From: Paenibacillus kyungheensis | GTDB lineage: Bacteria > Bacillota > Bacilli > Paenibacillales > Paenibacillaceae | Assembly: GCF_028606985.1 (NCBI RefSeq) | Contig: NZ_CP117416.1 | Span: 3,076,001-3,140,000 of the forward strand | Reading direction: 5' to 3' | DNA: 64,000 bases | Part shown: piece after piece, positions 54,336 to 63,306 of the stretch | Position numbering within the stretch: position 1 is the first letter of the stretch | Layout of the letters: each line of letters begins with the position of its first letter | Translations under genes and position numbers: made by a program | Notes under the pieces: model-generated | What the model was told of the DNA's origin: nothing | Database searches by the model: none | Seen by the model: only the letters and a program-made list of their open reading frames with translations

Positions 54336-54671
54336 CTCGGGACAAACTGTACTAGCACTACGCTAAAATAGATATTCCAACCTATAGATCAAAAAGCCCA
54401 CATTACTCTAAAATGAAAAGGATTGCTTTTCTTTAAAGAGCTGGCGGGCTTTTTGATGTCTACTTGTATTGGCTATTCGTAGTAAGATAAAATAAAGAAT
54501 ATCTATAGTTAGAGGTTAGCAGAAAAAAGTAACAAAAGTAGCTTTACCACCGATATATACAATAAGCACTTAGCAGACCAGAAATTTAAAAATAAGGACA
54601 GTACATTTTATAATTATGCCTTATAACTAAGCAACTTCGTCAATTATTCTGAATCAGGAGGAATGGTAGCT
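54336..54671 (+). other. Intergenic region with a terminator
   Basis: Holds the chemoreceptor 2 terminator (54391-54454) and the unlocated promoter of the DUF4179-like gene. Nothing else is evident. Confidence 0.4.
54391..54454 (+). terminator. Composite hairpin terminator
   Basis: Outer stem AAAAAGCCC / GGGCTTTTT with inner stems CTCT / AGAG and GAAAAG / CTTTTC, after chemoreceptor 2. Confidence 0.65.
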
Positions 54672-55778
54672 ATGAGCACATCCAAAAAAGATTCTTCTCA
54701 ACCATCTAACTCTCACCTACATACAGAACAACCTTCTCTATCTCAAATGTCTCATACCTCTACTCTTACAGATGAGGAAGATGTACTAGAAGCCAAACGA
54801 ATGCAATCACGTTTTCCCTGGTTGGATGCTCGCTTATTAGTCGTTGTAGGCTTTACTTCGGTAGTTATGCTGATCCTATTGATCGTTCCGATGCCTACAC
54901 AAAGCACGTATACCACTGCTAATTCATGGGGCAAATTAGAACCTTTTCACCAGTATCAAAGTGATGTTATCCAGAACCAGAGCTTAATATCTGCTATCAA
55001 GCACAACTATATCCAATACGTAAATGAGAGCGCTGAAAAAGACGGCTATATCGTTACTGTCAATGCTGTGACCGCTGATGAAAATCAATTGATTCTCCTC
55101 TATACCGCCAAAAGCTTAAATGGACAAGAAATATACGGGATGAACAGTGTCAAATTAAGCAGTATCGCTACAGGCAAGCCTCTAGGTCATTCACGCAATA
55201 ATGGAACTCATGACGCTGATAGTGAAAATGTATTTCGTGGCACGACCACTATTCGCTTGAAATCAAGAGAACCTTTCCCACAAGAAATTGCCGCCAAATT
55301 CCAAGTTGCTTCTGTAGATGATGGCAGATTAAGCGATCCAGTAACCAATACTAGCACAGAAGATATGCATTATTCTCCTACCCTGCTGATTCATTTCTCA
55401 TTAGCCGGTCAATTCAAACGACCTGAGACTGAAATTGTCTATCCGAACCATATTATTGAATTAGGAGATCACAAAGTTGCTCTGACCAGAGTCGAAATGT
55501 CTCCTTTAGAGATGCGTGTTCGCTTTACATTAGATCAGCCCTTTGAACCGTATAACACCAAAAAATCATGGGTAGAAGCGACAGGCATTATTGCAGGTGA
55601 AGGCGATCAAGCAGTGCTGTTACGGGCGTTAAATCGAAAAATGGCTTTCGATGATCCGAACAGTTATGAATATATCTTTTACAGCAATTTACTCGATCAA
55701 CCCAAAACCCTGCAATTGCAAGTCGTTACCCGAGAAGCTGATAATATTGGAGATACCCAACTTATACAAATCAAATAA
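54672..55778 (+). CDS. DUF4179/DUF5643-like membrane protein
   Basis: A 368-residue protein: a disordered Ser/Thr-rich N-terminus of about 45 residues, one membrane helix (LLVVVGFTSVVMLILLIVP, ~55-75) and an extracytoplasmic domain. Blocks such as KHNYIQYVNESAEKDGYIVT, VDDGRLSDPVT and VYPNHIIELGDHKVALTRVE match the DUF4179 plus DUF5643 pattern. Such proteins are usually encoded behind an ECF sigma factor and act as its anti-sigma partner, but here no sigma gene is adjacent and the cytoplasmic part is too short for a ZAS domain. AGGAGG precedes ATG 54672 by 10 bases. Function unknown. Confidence 0.75.
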   Translation: MSTSKKDSSQPSNSHLHTEQPSLSQMSHTSTLTDEEDVLEAKRMQSRFPWLDARLLVVVGFTSVVMLILLIVPMPTQSTYTTANSWGKLEPFHQYQSDVIQNQSLISAIKHNYIQYVNESAEKDGYIVTVNAVTADENQLILLYTAKSLNGQEIYGMNSVKLSSIATGKPLGHSRNNGTHDADSENVFRGTTTIRLKSREPFPQEIAAKFQVASVDDGRLSDPVTNTSTEDMHYSPTLLIHFSLAGQFKRPETEIVYPNHIIELGDHKVALTRVEMSPLEMRVRFTLDQPFEPYNTKKSWVEATGIIAGEGDQAVLLRALNRKMAFDDPNSYEYIFYSNLLDQPKTLQLQVVTREADNIGDTQLIQIK

Positions 55779-55786
55779 GCATCAAA

Positions 55787-56347
55787 TTATGTAACTGCTG
55801 GCGGTGTCCAGCGGTTACTTTCGCTTGTCTGCGGATAATCGATTCCATGTGGATAAGACAGTAATTCTATTAATGTTCCCCACGGCGCACGTCCATACAC
55901 AAATAAATGCCCTTCTCCCTTTTCTTCATTAGGTAGCGGATTAGGAGAAGACAGCAAAATGCCACCCGCCGATTCAAAATGACGGATAGCTGCTGGCATA
56001 TCATCTACATATAACGCTATATGTTGGATACCATAATCTACTGCTAATGCGGGAGAGCGCTGTTCTGTATTTTCAAATTGGAACATCTCGATACTTGCAC
56101 CCTGACCGATCTGAATCAGTCGCATATGACGCACTTTAGCGCCTTGTGGCAATCCTAACTTCTGTTCAGTCTCTGCGCCTTCTTGAGCAGGCTGTTGAGG
56201 GGTAAGCGTATCATAACAAATCGAAGCTCCAAATGCTTGCTTAAAAAACCGAGTCGCTTCTTCGATATCGGGAACGGTTAGACCGATATGATCGATACCT
56301 CGTATAGATCGATAATCTTGATGTGTATATTGAGATGATGCAGACAT
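55787..56347 (-). CDS. VOC family (glyoxalase-like) protein
   Basis: A 186-residue protein of the vicinal-oxygen-chelate family. Metal His in IDHIGLTVPDIEEATRFF (~22) and second metal His in GIQHIALYVDDMPAAIRHFE (~110), with Glu in GTLIELLSYP (~165). The two-betaalpha-beta-beta-beta-module length is typical. It probably acts on a small metabolite or adduct (lactoylglutathione-like or dioxygenase substrate); activity cannot be assigned. ATG 56347 follows AAGGAAGG. Convergent with the DUF4179-like gene with only 8 bases between stops. Confidence 0.88.
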   Translation of the reverse strand: MSASSQYTHQDYRSIRGIDHIGLTVPDIEEATRFFKQAFGASICYDTLTPQQPAQEGAETEQKLGLPQGAKVRHMRLIQIGQGASIEMFQFENTEQRSPALAVDYGIQHIALYVDDMPAAIRHFESAGGILLSSPNPLPNEEKGEGHLFVYGRAPWGTLIELLSYPHGIDYPQTSESNRWTPPAVT

Positions 56348-56422
56348 ATGTATCCTTCCTTTCTAAATAACAACAGATTGGATATGATGCGTATGTCTTT
56401 TTTTACACTTGTTTTCTGAAAA

Positions 56423-58192
56423 TTAAACGGTAGATCCTAATGCTTTTTTCAATAATAACGGTGAGCTTACTGGTGAAGTGATAATTCCAGCAGATAACGC
56501 CTGACATTCGTGAAAAGCAAAATGCTGACAACCACGACAACGTTCTAGATCAAGATACCCCAGCGCTTTATTAATCGCAATACCTGTCCGCTCATAGAAA
56601 TGCTCTGCTCCAATCATCGTATACAAGCCTGTTTTTTGTAACAATTCAAGCGGTTGGTGCTGGATACCAGAGACAATCACTATGCCACCGTACGATTGTA
56701 CTTTACGTACTAAGATTGTCAGGTTAGCATCTCCTGTTGTATCAATCATCGGGACTCTACCCATACGAAGCAATACGATCCGAGGTTGATTCGCAATAGC
56801 TTCATCTATCGCTTGTTCGATCAGATGGGTACTACCGAAAAAGAGTGCTCCTTCAATCGTGTAGATACTAATCTGAGGGCAATCATGATTTTCAGTAACC
56901 ATATGACTTTGTACTTGCTGATTCACAGCTTCTGGATCAGGGAGTACTTTGGTTATCGTTAATCCTTGACTCATTCGTTTGACAAACAATATAACTGCTA
57001 ATAACAATCCTACTTCAACAGCAGTCGTCAGATCAGCAAATACGGTCAATATAAACGTGATCGCCAAGACGAGCGAATCACTTGTTTTGATTTTCAAAAT
57101 ATGCATAAAATGCTTACGCTCACTCATATGCCATGCTACTAACATTAAGATCGGAGCCATACTAGCAAGCGGAATATTGGATGCATAAGGAGCAAATAAC
57201 ACCAATACAAGTAAAACCACAATCCCATGTACTACACCGGAGATAGGCGATACAGCGCCATTTTTGATATTCGTAGCTGTCCGAGCGATTGCTCCTGTAG
57301 CTGGAATACCACCAAATAAAGGAGTTATCATATTGGCGATTCCTTGTCCGATCAACTCTCGATTACTGTTATGACGTGTGCCTGTCATCCCATCAGCAAC
57401 AACGGCTGATAACAAAGACTCTATACTGCCTAACATTGCAATCACTAATGCAGGGCGAATCAAAAAGGTAATTTTATCCCATGTCAAATCTGGAATATGA
57501 AAATGAGGAAGCGCTCCTGAGATGGCGCCAAATGAAGATTCGATAGTAGCCACTTTGCCTTGAAAAAACAGCACAGCCACTCCTGTCGAGATCAATAATC
57601 CGATCAATGAACCTGGCACTTTAGGGAAAAAGCGTGCGGTTACTATCATAGCTAAAAAACAGGTCAATCCGGTGATAAGGCTGTATATATTAAATGTGTT
57701 CAGATGAATAACGATTTCACGCATATTCGAGAAAAAATCTTCATGTTTGGCAAGTCCACTCAATCCTAAAAAATTGGCGATCTGTCCGCCAAAAATAGTG
57801 ACAGCAATACCTGCGGTAAATCCTATCGTGACCGGTCTTGGGATAAAGGCAATTAATTTGCCTAATCGACACAATCCCATCATAAGCAAAAAGACACCTG
57901 CCATAAAACCAGCAATCAATAAATTTTCATATCCATATTGCATCACTACAGCGAATAATATAGGAATAAATGCACCTGTCGGCCCACCGATTTGAAATTT
58001 GGAACCTCCACACAAAGAAATAATTATACCTGCAATGATAGTTGTATAGATTCCATATTCAGGCTTAACTCCTGAAGCAATAGCAAAAGCCATCCCGAGT
58101 GGAATAGCGATAATACCTACGATCATGCCTGAAATCAAATCTTTGCGTAAACTATTGCGGTTATATCCAGCAAATCTTCCTGTCCACTTCAT
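56423..58192 (-). CDS. SulP family anion transporter with C-terminal STAS domain
   Basis: A 589-residue permease: about eleven to twelve membrane helices (~15-405), with the SulP signature region AIPLGMAFAIASGVKPEYG (~25) and IGGPTGAFIPIL. The cytoplasmic STAS domain (~450-550) contains RMGRVPMIDTTGDANLTI, and a short Cys-containing tail (ERCRGCQHFAFHECQ) follows. It probably carries sulfate, bicarbonate or another inorganic anion with Na+ or H+. ATG 58192 has AAGAAGGT ahead; ATG 58213 has no site. An ArsR-type regulator gene lies upstream, separated by a terminator. Confidence 0.92.
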   Translation of the reverse strand: MKWTGRFAGYNRNSLRKDLISGMIVGIIAIPLGMAFAIASGVKPEYGIYTTIIAGIIISLCGGSKFQIGGPTGAFIPILFAVVMQYGYENLLIAGFMAGVFLLMMGLCRLGKLIAFIPRPVTIGFTAGIAVTIFGGQIANFLGLSGLAKHEDFFSNMREIVIHLNTFNIYSLITGLTCFLAMIVTARFFPKVPGSLIGLLISTGVAVLFFQGKVATIESSFGAISGALPHFHIPDLTWDKITFLIRPALVIAMLGSIESLLSAVVADGMTGTRHNSNRELIGQGIANMITPLFGGIPATGAIARTATNIKNGAVSPISGVVHGIVVLLVLVLFAPYASNIPLASMAPILMLVAWHMSERKHFMHILKIKTSDSLVLAITFILTVFADLTTAVEVGLLLAVILFVKRMSQGLTITKVLPDPEAVNQQVQSHMVTENHDCPQISIYTIEGALFFGSTHLIEQAIDEAIANQPRIVLLRMGRVPMIDTTGDANLTILVRKVQSYGGIVIVSGIQHQPLELLQKTGLYTMIGAEHFYERTGIAINKALGYLDLERCRGCQHFAFHECQALSAGIITSPVSSPLLLKKALGSTV

Positions 58193-58305
58193 TTGTCTAC
58201 CTTCTTTTTGCATATTTTAATATTTAATTTCAAATATCTGATTATTTGAATATACAGAGATAGTACGCCTGCATGCAGATTGTGTCAATGATATTTTATT
58301 CACAT

Positions 58306-58339
58306 CAAAAAAAGTATCCCTTATTCATAAGAGATACTT
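58306..58339 (-). terminator. Rho-independent terminator after the ArsR gene
   Basis: On the reverse strand, AAGTATCTCTTAT / ATAAGGGATACTT is followed by seven T residues. It makes the ArsR gene and the SulP gene separate transcripts, or attenuates between them. Confidence 0.8.
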
Positions 58340-58402
58340 TGATTGTGTATAGACAATTGTGGTTTGGAAATGATCTATTTATCGTAAACAGGTTCGCTTA
58401 TT

Positions 58403-58756
58403 TTATTTCTCAAGATGTCTGCTTGCTTCAGGTTCATTGCGCATGCCTTCCAATAAAGAAATCGCGTCTACCAGATGATTATCAAAAATGCGCTTAGCTA
58501 CTGCTAACAATTCTTGAATAAGCGGATCACGTAGTGAATAGATTACCGAGGTGCCTTCTTTGATTCCTTGCACTACATTTTTGCTACGTAATATCGACAG
58601 TTGTTGAGAAACAGCCGATCCTTCTGATCCGACAATCGTTTGCAATTCATTAACTGTCTTATCTCCTGTACAAAGTGCTTCTAAAATCTGGATCCGCATC
58701 GGATGGGCTAAAGCTTTGAAGAAATCAGCTTTGAATTGCTGTATATTTTGATTCAT
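58403..58756 (-). CDS. ArsR family transcriptional regulator
   Basis: A 117-residue winged-helix repressor: FFKALAHPMRIQILEALC, then VNELQTIVGSEGSAVSQQLS (recognition helix) and VQGIKEGTSVIYSLRDP (wing). No Cys or clustered His metal site is visible, so it may sense something other than thiophilic metals. It is encoded upstream of the SulP transporter and probably controls it; SulP-ArsR pairs are common in Bacilli. ATG 58756. Confidence 0.92.
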   Translation of the reverse strand: MNQNIQQFKADFFKALAHPMRIQILEALCTGDKTVNELQTIVGSEGSAVSQQLSILRSKNVVQGIKEGTSVIYSLRDPLIQELLAVAKRIFDNHLVDAISLLEGMRNEPEASRHLEK

Positions 58757-58818
58757 GAATCCATACCCCTTACTGTATTATCTTCAACAGATACGGATAT
58801 CATAACACAAAATAATCA

Positions 58819-59787
58819 TCATACCACCAGATGCCCCCGCTTCTCGGCTAGACCGATCGTTGCTGTCATGCCTGAATTGAATTCCAGAAAGTCACTTTCT
58901 ACGCCATCACTAAAGATTACGCCATTTTCAGGCATCTGCGATATAATGCGCAATGGCTGCTGTTCGTGAATCTGTCCAAAAACACATTCGGTAGAAGTGG
59001 TACGGCTAGGAAATGGTTCTCTCACTGTAAAATACAACTGTGGTGTATCCCATGCCAATGAAGTATAAGTGGAGCTGTGAGTCTCTTTATACTGCATACT
59101 ACCTGTTATCTGCTGATAGCTTTCACTGTGTACAATACCGTTTGCTCCTGCAAGAACACTTTTGAACCAACCTGTTGCACCCATCCCTGTTGATACAATA
59201 ATGCCACTTGAAGATTGTTGCTCGGTATGCCCTGCTAACTGCAATTGATAACGAGCCGAGACATGTGTTTTGCGCCCGATAAATAAATCATTTACACCGT
59301 ATAACGTCTGTCCGTCGTTCAATTCTGCTTTGGCTAACATCACTTCTTGGATCGCGCGGCGACGATTCAATACATCAGGTACCACCTGGATCAGATCACG
59401 AACTTGAAAAGGAAGCAAAATGCCATCCCAGCGTAGTGGATCAGGATTTACACCGATTAACGGTTGATGCGTGACATATTTCATCGTATTTGCAACCAAT
59501 CCATCTTGCCCGAGCACCACTACAATATCATCTTCACCAAAAATAAAATTCGGTACATGTTCACGCTCTAACAGTTGCACTCTTCCGATCGTTTGTAACA
59601 CAAGCATCGATTGTTCTACAGCATGACGATAATTCTGATCTTCTTGTATATAGTCGGTAAAATCAACACCCAGACGCTCAATATAAAATTGTGCTTGCTG
59701 GATCGTATTGTAACGAACAATCAATTCTTCTAATCGTGTTTTACGCTTGACGAGTACAATTTTATTTTCGCTTATCCGGCTATTCAT
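58819..59787 (-). CDS. NAD kinase-like protein paired with SPFH
   Basis: A 322-residue protein of the ATP-NAD kinase fold. The nucleotide motif reads VLGQDGLVANTMKYV (~92) instead of the usual G-G-D-G-T, and SSGIIVSTGMGATGWFKS (~195) is the family's diacidic-glycine region. PLIGVNPDPLRWDGIL corresponds to the NADK block after the motif. The altered GQDG raises doubt about classical NAD phosphorylation. The start ATG overlaps the stop of the SPFH gene (ATGA), so the two proteins are coupled. Function as a pair is unknown. Confidence 0.8.
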   Translation of the reverse strand: MNSRISENKIVLVKRKTRLEELIVRYNTIQQAQFYIERLGVDFTDYIQEDQNYRHAVEQSMLVLQTIGRVQLLEREHVPNFIFGEDDIVVVLGQDGLVANTMKYVTHQPLIGVNPDPLRWDGILLPFQVRDLIQVVPDVLNRRRAIQEVMLAKAELNDGQTLYGVNDLFIGRKTHVSARYQLQLAGHTEQQSSSGIIVSTGMGATGWFKSVLAGANGIVHSESYQQITGSMQYKETHSSTYTSLAWDTPQLYFTVREPFPSRTTSTECVFGQIHEQQPLRIISQMPENGVIFSDGVESDFLEFNSGMTATIGLAEKRGHLVV

Positions 59788-60833
59788 ATATTCCGACCTC
59801 CTTGCTGTTGTTGATGGTTATTTGATTCTGATAATAGTCCTTGCAATAGATCCGGTGTGATATTCAATTGTCCGATACGACCTGCATTTTCAGCTAATCC
59901 CTGGAAAGCAATCGCGATCAATTTATCAGGATTCATGCCCATATTCGCCATCGATTGTAACAATGCAGGATTAACGCCTTCAAGCGACTTCATCACTGCA
60001 GACATTTCGTAGGCTTTGGCATCGGCTTGTGCTTTGGAATTGGCAATCGATAGTTCTGTTAATTGCTGTTTCTTTTCTTCCATCATCGTATCGAATTGCA
60101 ATTGTTCTTCTTTGATCTCATTCTTTTTCACACTTACCGAGCGTTCAGCATCTAATTGAGTTTCCCGAATTTGTTTTTTCTTGGTTTCTACTGCAATTTC
60201 GGTATTCAATTCATTTTCTTTGACCCGTCGTTCTTGTTCAATCGAGGCATTACGGCGTTCATATAGAGCATCATCGGCATTGCGTAGAATCTGCTCACGT
60301 GCTTGTGCTTCTAACGCCCTCATCGTTTCTTTATTAGGCAAAATCGCCAAAACAGAGAAGCCCATCAATTCGATGCCTAACTTTTCTAATTCAGCATTTT
60401 GCATAATTTCGCGTGTAATACTTTGAGCTAAACGTTCACTGGATTGAATCGCTTCTCGCAGTGGCATTTGCTCCAGATGTTTTTTAGTTAATACTTTGGC
60501 AATATTGATCACCCGTTGAGCCAGTTTGTTCGGATCATCTGAAATATATTGATTTTTGCGTAAATTATACGTGTAATTTAAGATTTGAGTGGTTTTTCGG
60601 TAATCCACAATCCGGTATGTCAATTGCCCTTGTACGGTTACAGTCTGATAATCATTCGTTATTTCTTCAAATATAAAAGGAACATCTATCGACGATACCG
60701 GTACTACGATCACAGAAGTAGTCGGTGCATAATAGCGGAAAGATAAGCCAACTCCTTCTTTTACTATTTTGCCATTTCTTACTTTCATCACATATTCACT
60801 GGGTTGAAATTTGACGAAGCGAAATCCAAACAT
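59784..60833 (-). CDS. SPFH/Band-7 domain protein
   Basis: A 349-residue protein. Residues ~1-170 hold the SPFH (band 7) domain, including FVKFQPSEYVMKVRNGKIV and the strand-rich core. A long coiled coil (~170-270, Glu/Lys/Arg-rich: KENELNTEIAVETKKKQIRE) and a Gly/Gln-rich tail follow. There is no obvious signal or hairpin membrane helix, so it may bind membranes peripherally. ATG 60833 follows AAAGGAGAGAG. It is translationally coupled with the NAD kinase-like gene. SPFH proteins scaffold membrane-domain complexes; this pair may form such a ring with a nucleotide-binding partner. Confidence 0.88.
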   Translation of the reverse strand: MFGFRFVKFQPSEYVMKVRNGKIVKEGVGLSFRYYAPTTSVIVVPVSSIDVPFIFEEITNDYQTVTVQGQLTYRIVDYRKTTQILNYTYNLRKNQYISDDPNKLAQRVINIAKVLTKKHLEQMPLREAIQSSERLAQSITREIMQNAELEKLGIELMGFSVLAILPNKETMRALEAQAREQILRNADDALYERRNASIEQERRVKENELNTEIAVETKKKQIRETQLDAERSVSVKKNEIKEEQLQFDTMMEEKKQQLTELSIANSKAQADAKAYEMSAVMKSLEGVNPALLQSMANMGMNPDKLIAIAFQGLAENAGRIGQLNITPDLLQGLLSESNNHQQQQGGRNI

Positions 60834-61053
60834 AATCACTCTCTCCTTTGTTATTTCCTTTTTGTTAATAACAATATAGCACGCTATTTTGATATTTACA
60901 ATATGATAATAACAATTTGTTAATTATTATTAGATTACGATCATTTCAAATCATGTTACACTAAACGTAAATATCGATATCTGGTGATATTGCTGTTATT
61001 AATGTTGTTACAGACATCCATCGGATGCTATGTATTAGAAAAGGAGTGCTGGC

Positions 61054-61878
61054 ATGATATATCGTCCTCTTCAGCCGCCTAAGTTACAATCTCACTTACA
61101 GAATGATTATTATCATTATCAGGAATATGCTCCACAACCGGTATTGCAATCTACAGTAGCTTGTTACTGGTCGTCTACTTTTCAAGTATCTTCTACTACT
61201 CTGCCTCATACTTCTGCTTATCGTATTATTCCAGATGGATGTATAGATATTATTTTTGATCTGGATGCTATCTCTGTAACTCAAGGGGCTTTTGTCTCTT
61301 CATGGATGTCTACGTATGAAGTTTTTTATCCTAAAGAATCTATGAATTTCTTTGGTATCCGAATGTATATTCAATCTGTACAAGCGATTGTTGGGTATCC
61401 TATAGCTGATCTTCAGGGACAAATATTATTAGAGGAACTGTGGGGACATTCTGCAAGCACGTTTTGGGAGCAAGTGATAGGTGCAACAGATACTGCGATG
61501 CGGATCAATATTATCGAGCAATACTTACAACAAGCGCTATATACATATGATATTCACCCTCGCCCTGCTCATCCGTTACTAGCGCACAGCTTACAGTTAA
61601 TGTATGCCTATAATGGACAGATAGATCTAGCGACACTTGCTCAACAAGTACATTACAGCGAACGAACTGTACGCCGTATTTTCCAGCAAGAATTCGGTAT
61701 TCGTCCCAAAGAAATATTAGATATTATTCGCTTTCAGTCTATTTTGCAGATGATGTATCGCTATCCGCAGTATAGTCTTGGGGAATTAGCCATCTCTGGT
61801 GGTTATTATGACCAATCTCATTTTATTCATCATTTTCAGCGTTATTATGGTCTATCTCCAGGGCAATTATCTGTATAG
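61054..61878 (+). CDS. AraC family transcriptional regulator (DUF6597 type)
   Basis: A 274-residue regulator. N-terminal sensor (~1-155) has the DUF6597-like block YRIIPDGCIDIIFDLD. C-terminal AraC helix-turn-helix pair (~185-270): LATLAQQVHYSERTVRRIFQ and YSLGELAISGGYYDQSHFIH. ATG 61054 follows AAGGAG. Regulators of this group are commonly next to a glyoxalase-type or other small enzyme they control, here the VOC gene at 62051. Confidence 0.92.
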   Translation: MIYRPLQPPKLQSHLQNDYYHYQEYAPQPVLQSTVACYWSSTFQVSSTTLPHTSAYRIIPDGCIDIIFDLDAISVTQGAFVSSWMSTYEVFYPKESMNFFGIRMYIQSVQAIVGYPIADLQGQILLEELWGHSASTFWEQVIGATDTAMRINIIEQYLQQALYTYDIHPRPAHPLLAHSLQLMYAYNGQIDLATLAQQVHYSERTVRRIFQQEFGIRPKEILDIIRFQSILQMMYRYPQYSLGELAISGGYYDQSHFIHHFQRYYGLSPGQLSV

Positions 61879-62050
61879 GACGTTATCCAAGCTTAGTCTG
61901 ATTCTGCACAATAGATATTTATCAAATATCCCCAAGGATATGACCGTTTTTTCCAATCTTTTTGCAGGAAGATCATTCATAATCAAACTAGATCAGAATC
62001 ATCATGATGAACTGACAATAGAAGTGACTAAGAAAGGGTTGGATCAATCT

Positions 62051-62434
62051 ATGAAATTAGCGATGAAGTATATTATTTTGTATATTCATGATGTAGAGCA
62101 GACGATGCATTTTTACAGAGATATTCTACAATTACCGGTCAAAATGCAAGTGGATACTTATGTGGAATTTGATACAGGCATGACTACATTGTCGTTTAAC
62201 ACACGCCAGTCTGTACGACAAGAGATTGGACTTGAAGTTGCAGAAGAGATCGCAACCTCCAGTACATTTGAAATTGGATTTGTCGTCGATGATGTAGTAG
62301 CAACGATAGAACAATTGCGTCAACAACAGGTAAAGATTGTCAAAGAACCTGTGGTTAAACCATGGGGACAGACAGTCGCTTATATCGCTGATCCTGATGG
62401 ACATTTTATCGAAATCTGTAGTGCGTTAGAATAA
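62051..62434 (+). CDS. VOC family protein
   Basis: A protein of about 127 residues: KYIILYIHDVEQTMHFYRDI (first metal-ligand block), TTLSFNTRQSV, the second VOC half FEIGFVVDDVVATIEQLR, and AYIADPDGHFIEICS with the C-terminal Glu. One full VOC module. The longer open frame from 61799 overlaps the AraC gene and is not coding. ATG 62051 has only a weak site; ATG 62063 is an alternative. It likely acts on a small molecule sensed by the AraC regulator just upstream. Confidence 0.85.
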   Translation: MKLAMKYIILYIHDVEQTMHFYRDILQLPVKMQVDTYVEFDTGMTTLSFNTRQSVRQEIGLEVAEEIATSSTFEIGFVVDDVVATIEQLRQQQVKIVKEPVVKPWGQTVAYIADPDGHFIEICSALE

Positions 62435-62702
62435 CATTATCGTTGTTAACCGCTTGCGATTTGGAGTCTTATCTACTGTTTATTTGATCTATCAACAACT
62501 TGCCATCAAGAAGGCGAGTTGTTTTTTTTGTACTAAAGTGATTGAAATTTTTGCGATTGCTTTATATAGTACAGGAACTTACTTTGTAAATGTGTTAATT
62601 ATGCTATTATTACCCTACAAGCCCTAATACCTACATACTCAGGATTATTTTATTAATTTCGACAAATTTCATGTTTTTTGTATACTGTATTGTGATCTTA
62701 TA

Positions 62703-62710
62703 ACCGATAT
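62703..62710 (+). promoter_or_regulatory. Possible sigma-D -10 element upstream of yvyF-like gene
   Basis: ACCGATAT resembles the sigma-D -10 (GCCGATAT) seen upstream of both chemoreceptors, but the region 15 bases upstream (ACTG) is not TAAA. Tentative. Confidence 0.3.
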
Positions 62711-62766
62711 AGTATTATGTACCTATATCTTAAAGACTAAAAAAACAGATGTAAGGGGTGATTGTG

Positions 62767-63195
62767 TTGACTCTAATGGTGGATTATTGTGCGAAATGCG
62801 GTTCTATTTTCCAAAAAAATATGCGTAACTTATGCTCTTCTTGTAGTAATCAATTAGATCTGGCTTTGAAAAACTGCATGGATTACATGTGGAGATTTCC
62901 TAAAGCGACGACAGAAGCTTTAAGTGAAGCAACCCAGGTCCCTTTAGCAGAGTTGCACGATCTGATCAAACAAGGCAAATTATCTAACGGATACAAAAAT
63001 TTGACTTATCCTTGTGAATGTTGCTTGCAGCCTATTGCTCAAGGACGTCTATGCTCAGGTTGTTCTACTTCGTTCAAAGATGCTTTTCAAGCGACTCCCA
63101 AAGCACAATCTACAGTGGTACATGGTGCACCTAGCCTGAATAGCACCGGACAGAAAGTATTATTCACTTCCAAAACACGTTCATCACGACGTTAA
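62767..63195 (+). CDS. yvyF: Flagellar operon protein YvyF/TIGR03826-like
   Basis: A protein of about 142 residues. N-terminal zinc ribbon-like CAKCG and CSSC (~8-30), a helical middle containing ATTEALSEATQVPLAELHDL (resembling a helix-turn-helix), and a second Cys cluster CECC...CSGC (~85-105), then a Ser-rich tail. This is the YvyF pattern, normally encoded next to comF and flgM in Bacilli. The start is TTG 62767 with AAGGGG 8 bases ahead; ATG 62776 is possible but poorly spaced. Here it is alone, without flgM or comFC, with a possible sigma-D -10 element upstream. Confidence 0.8.
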   Translation: MTLMVDYCAKCGSIFQKNMRNLCSSCSNQLDLALKNCMDYMWRFPKATTEALSEATQVPLAELHDLIKQGKLSNGYKNLTYPCECCLQPIAQGRLCSGCSTSFKDAFQATPKAQSTVVHGAPSLNSTGQKVLFTSKTRSSRR

Positions 63196-63244
63196 AAGTA
63201 TCGTATAGCCGCCACTATACGCTATATATAGCCAAATCATATAC

Positions 63245-63287
63245 AGCAAAAAACCGCCAATCTGCTTTTACAGACTGGCGGTTTTTT
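63245..63287. terminator. Bidirectional rho-independent terminator
   Basis: AAAAAACCGCCAATCTG / CAGACTGGCGGTTTTTT between the yvyF-like gene and the solute-binding protein gene. Confidence 0.92.
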
Positions 63288-63306
63288 GTAACGTATTATA
63301 CATTTT

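Noticed and set aside
61799-62050. N-terminal extension of the second VOC protein back to ATG 61799
   Set aside because: It overlaps the 3' end of the AraC gene by 80 bases and the extra residues are not part of the VOC fold.
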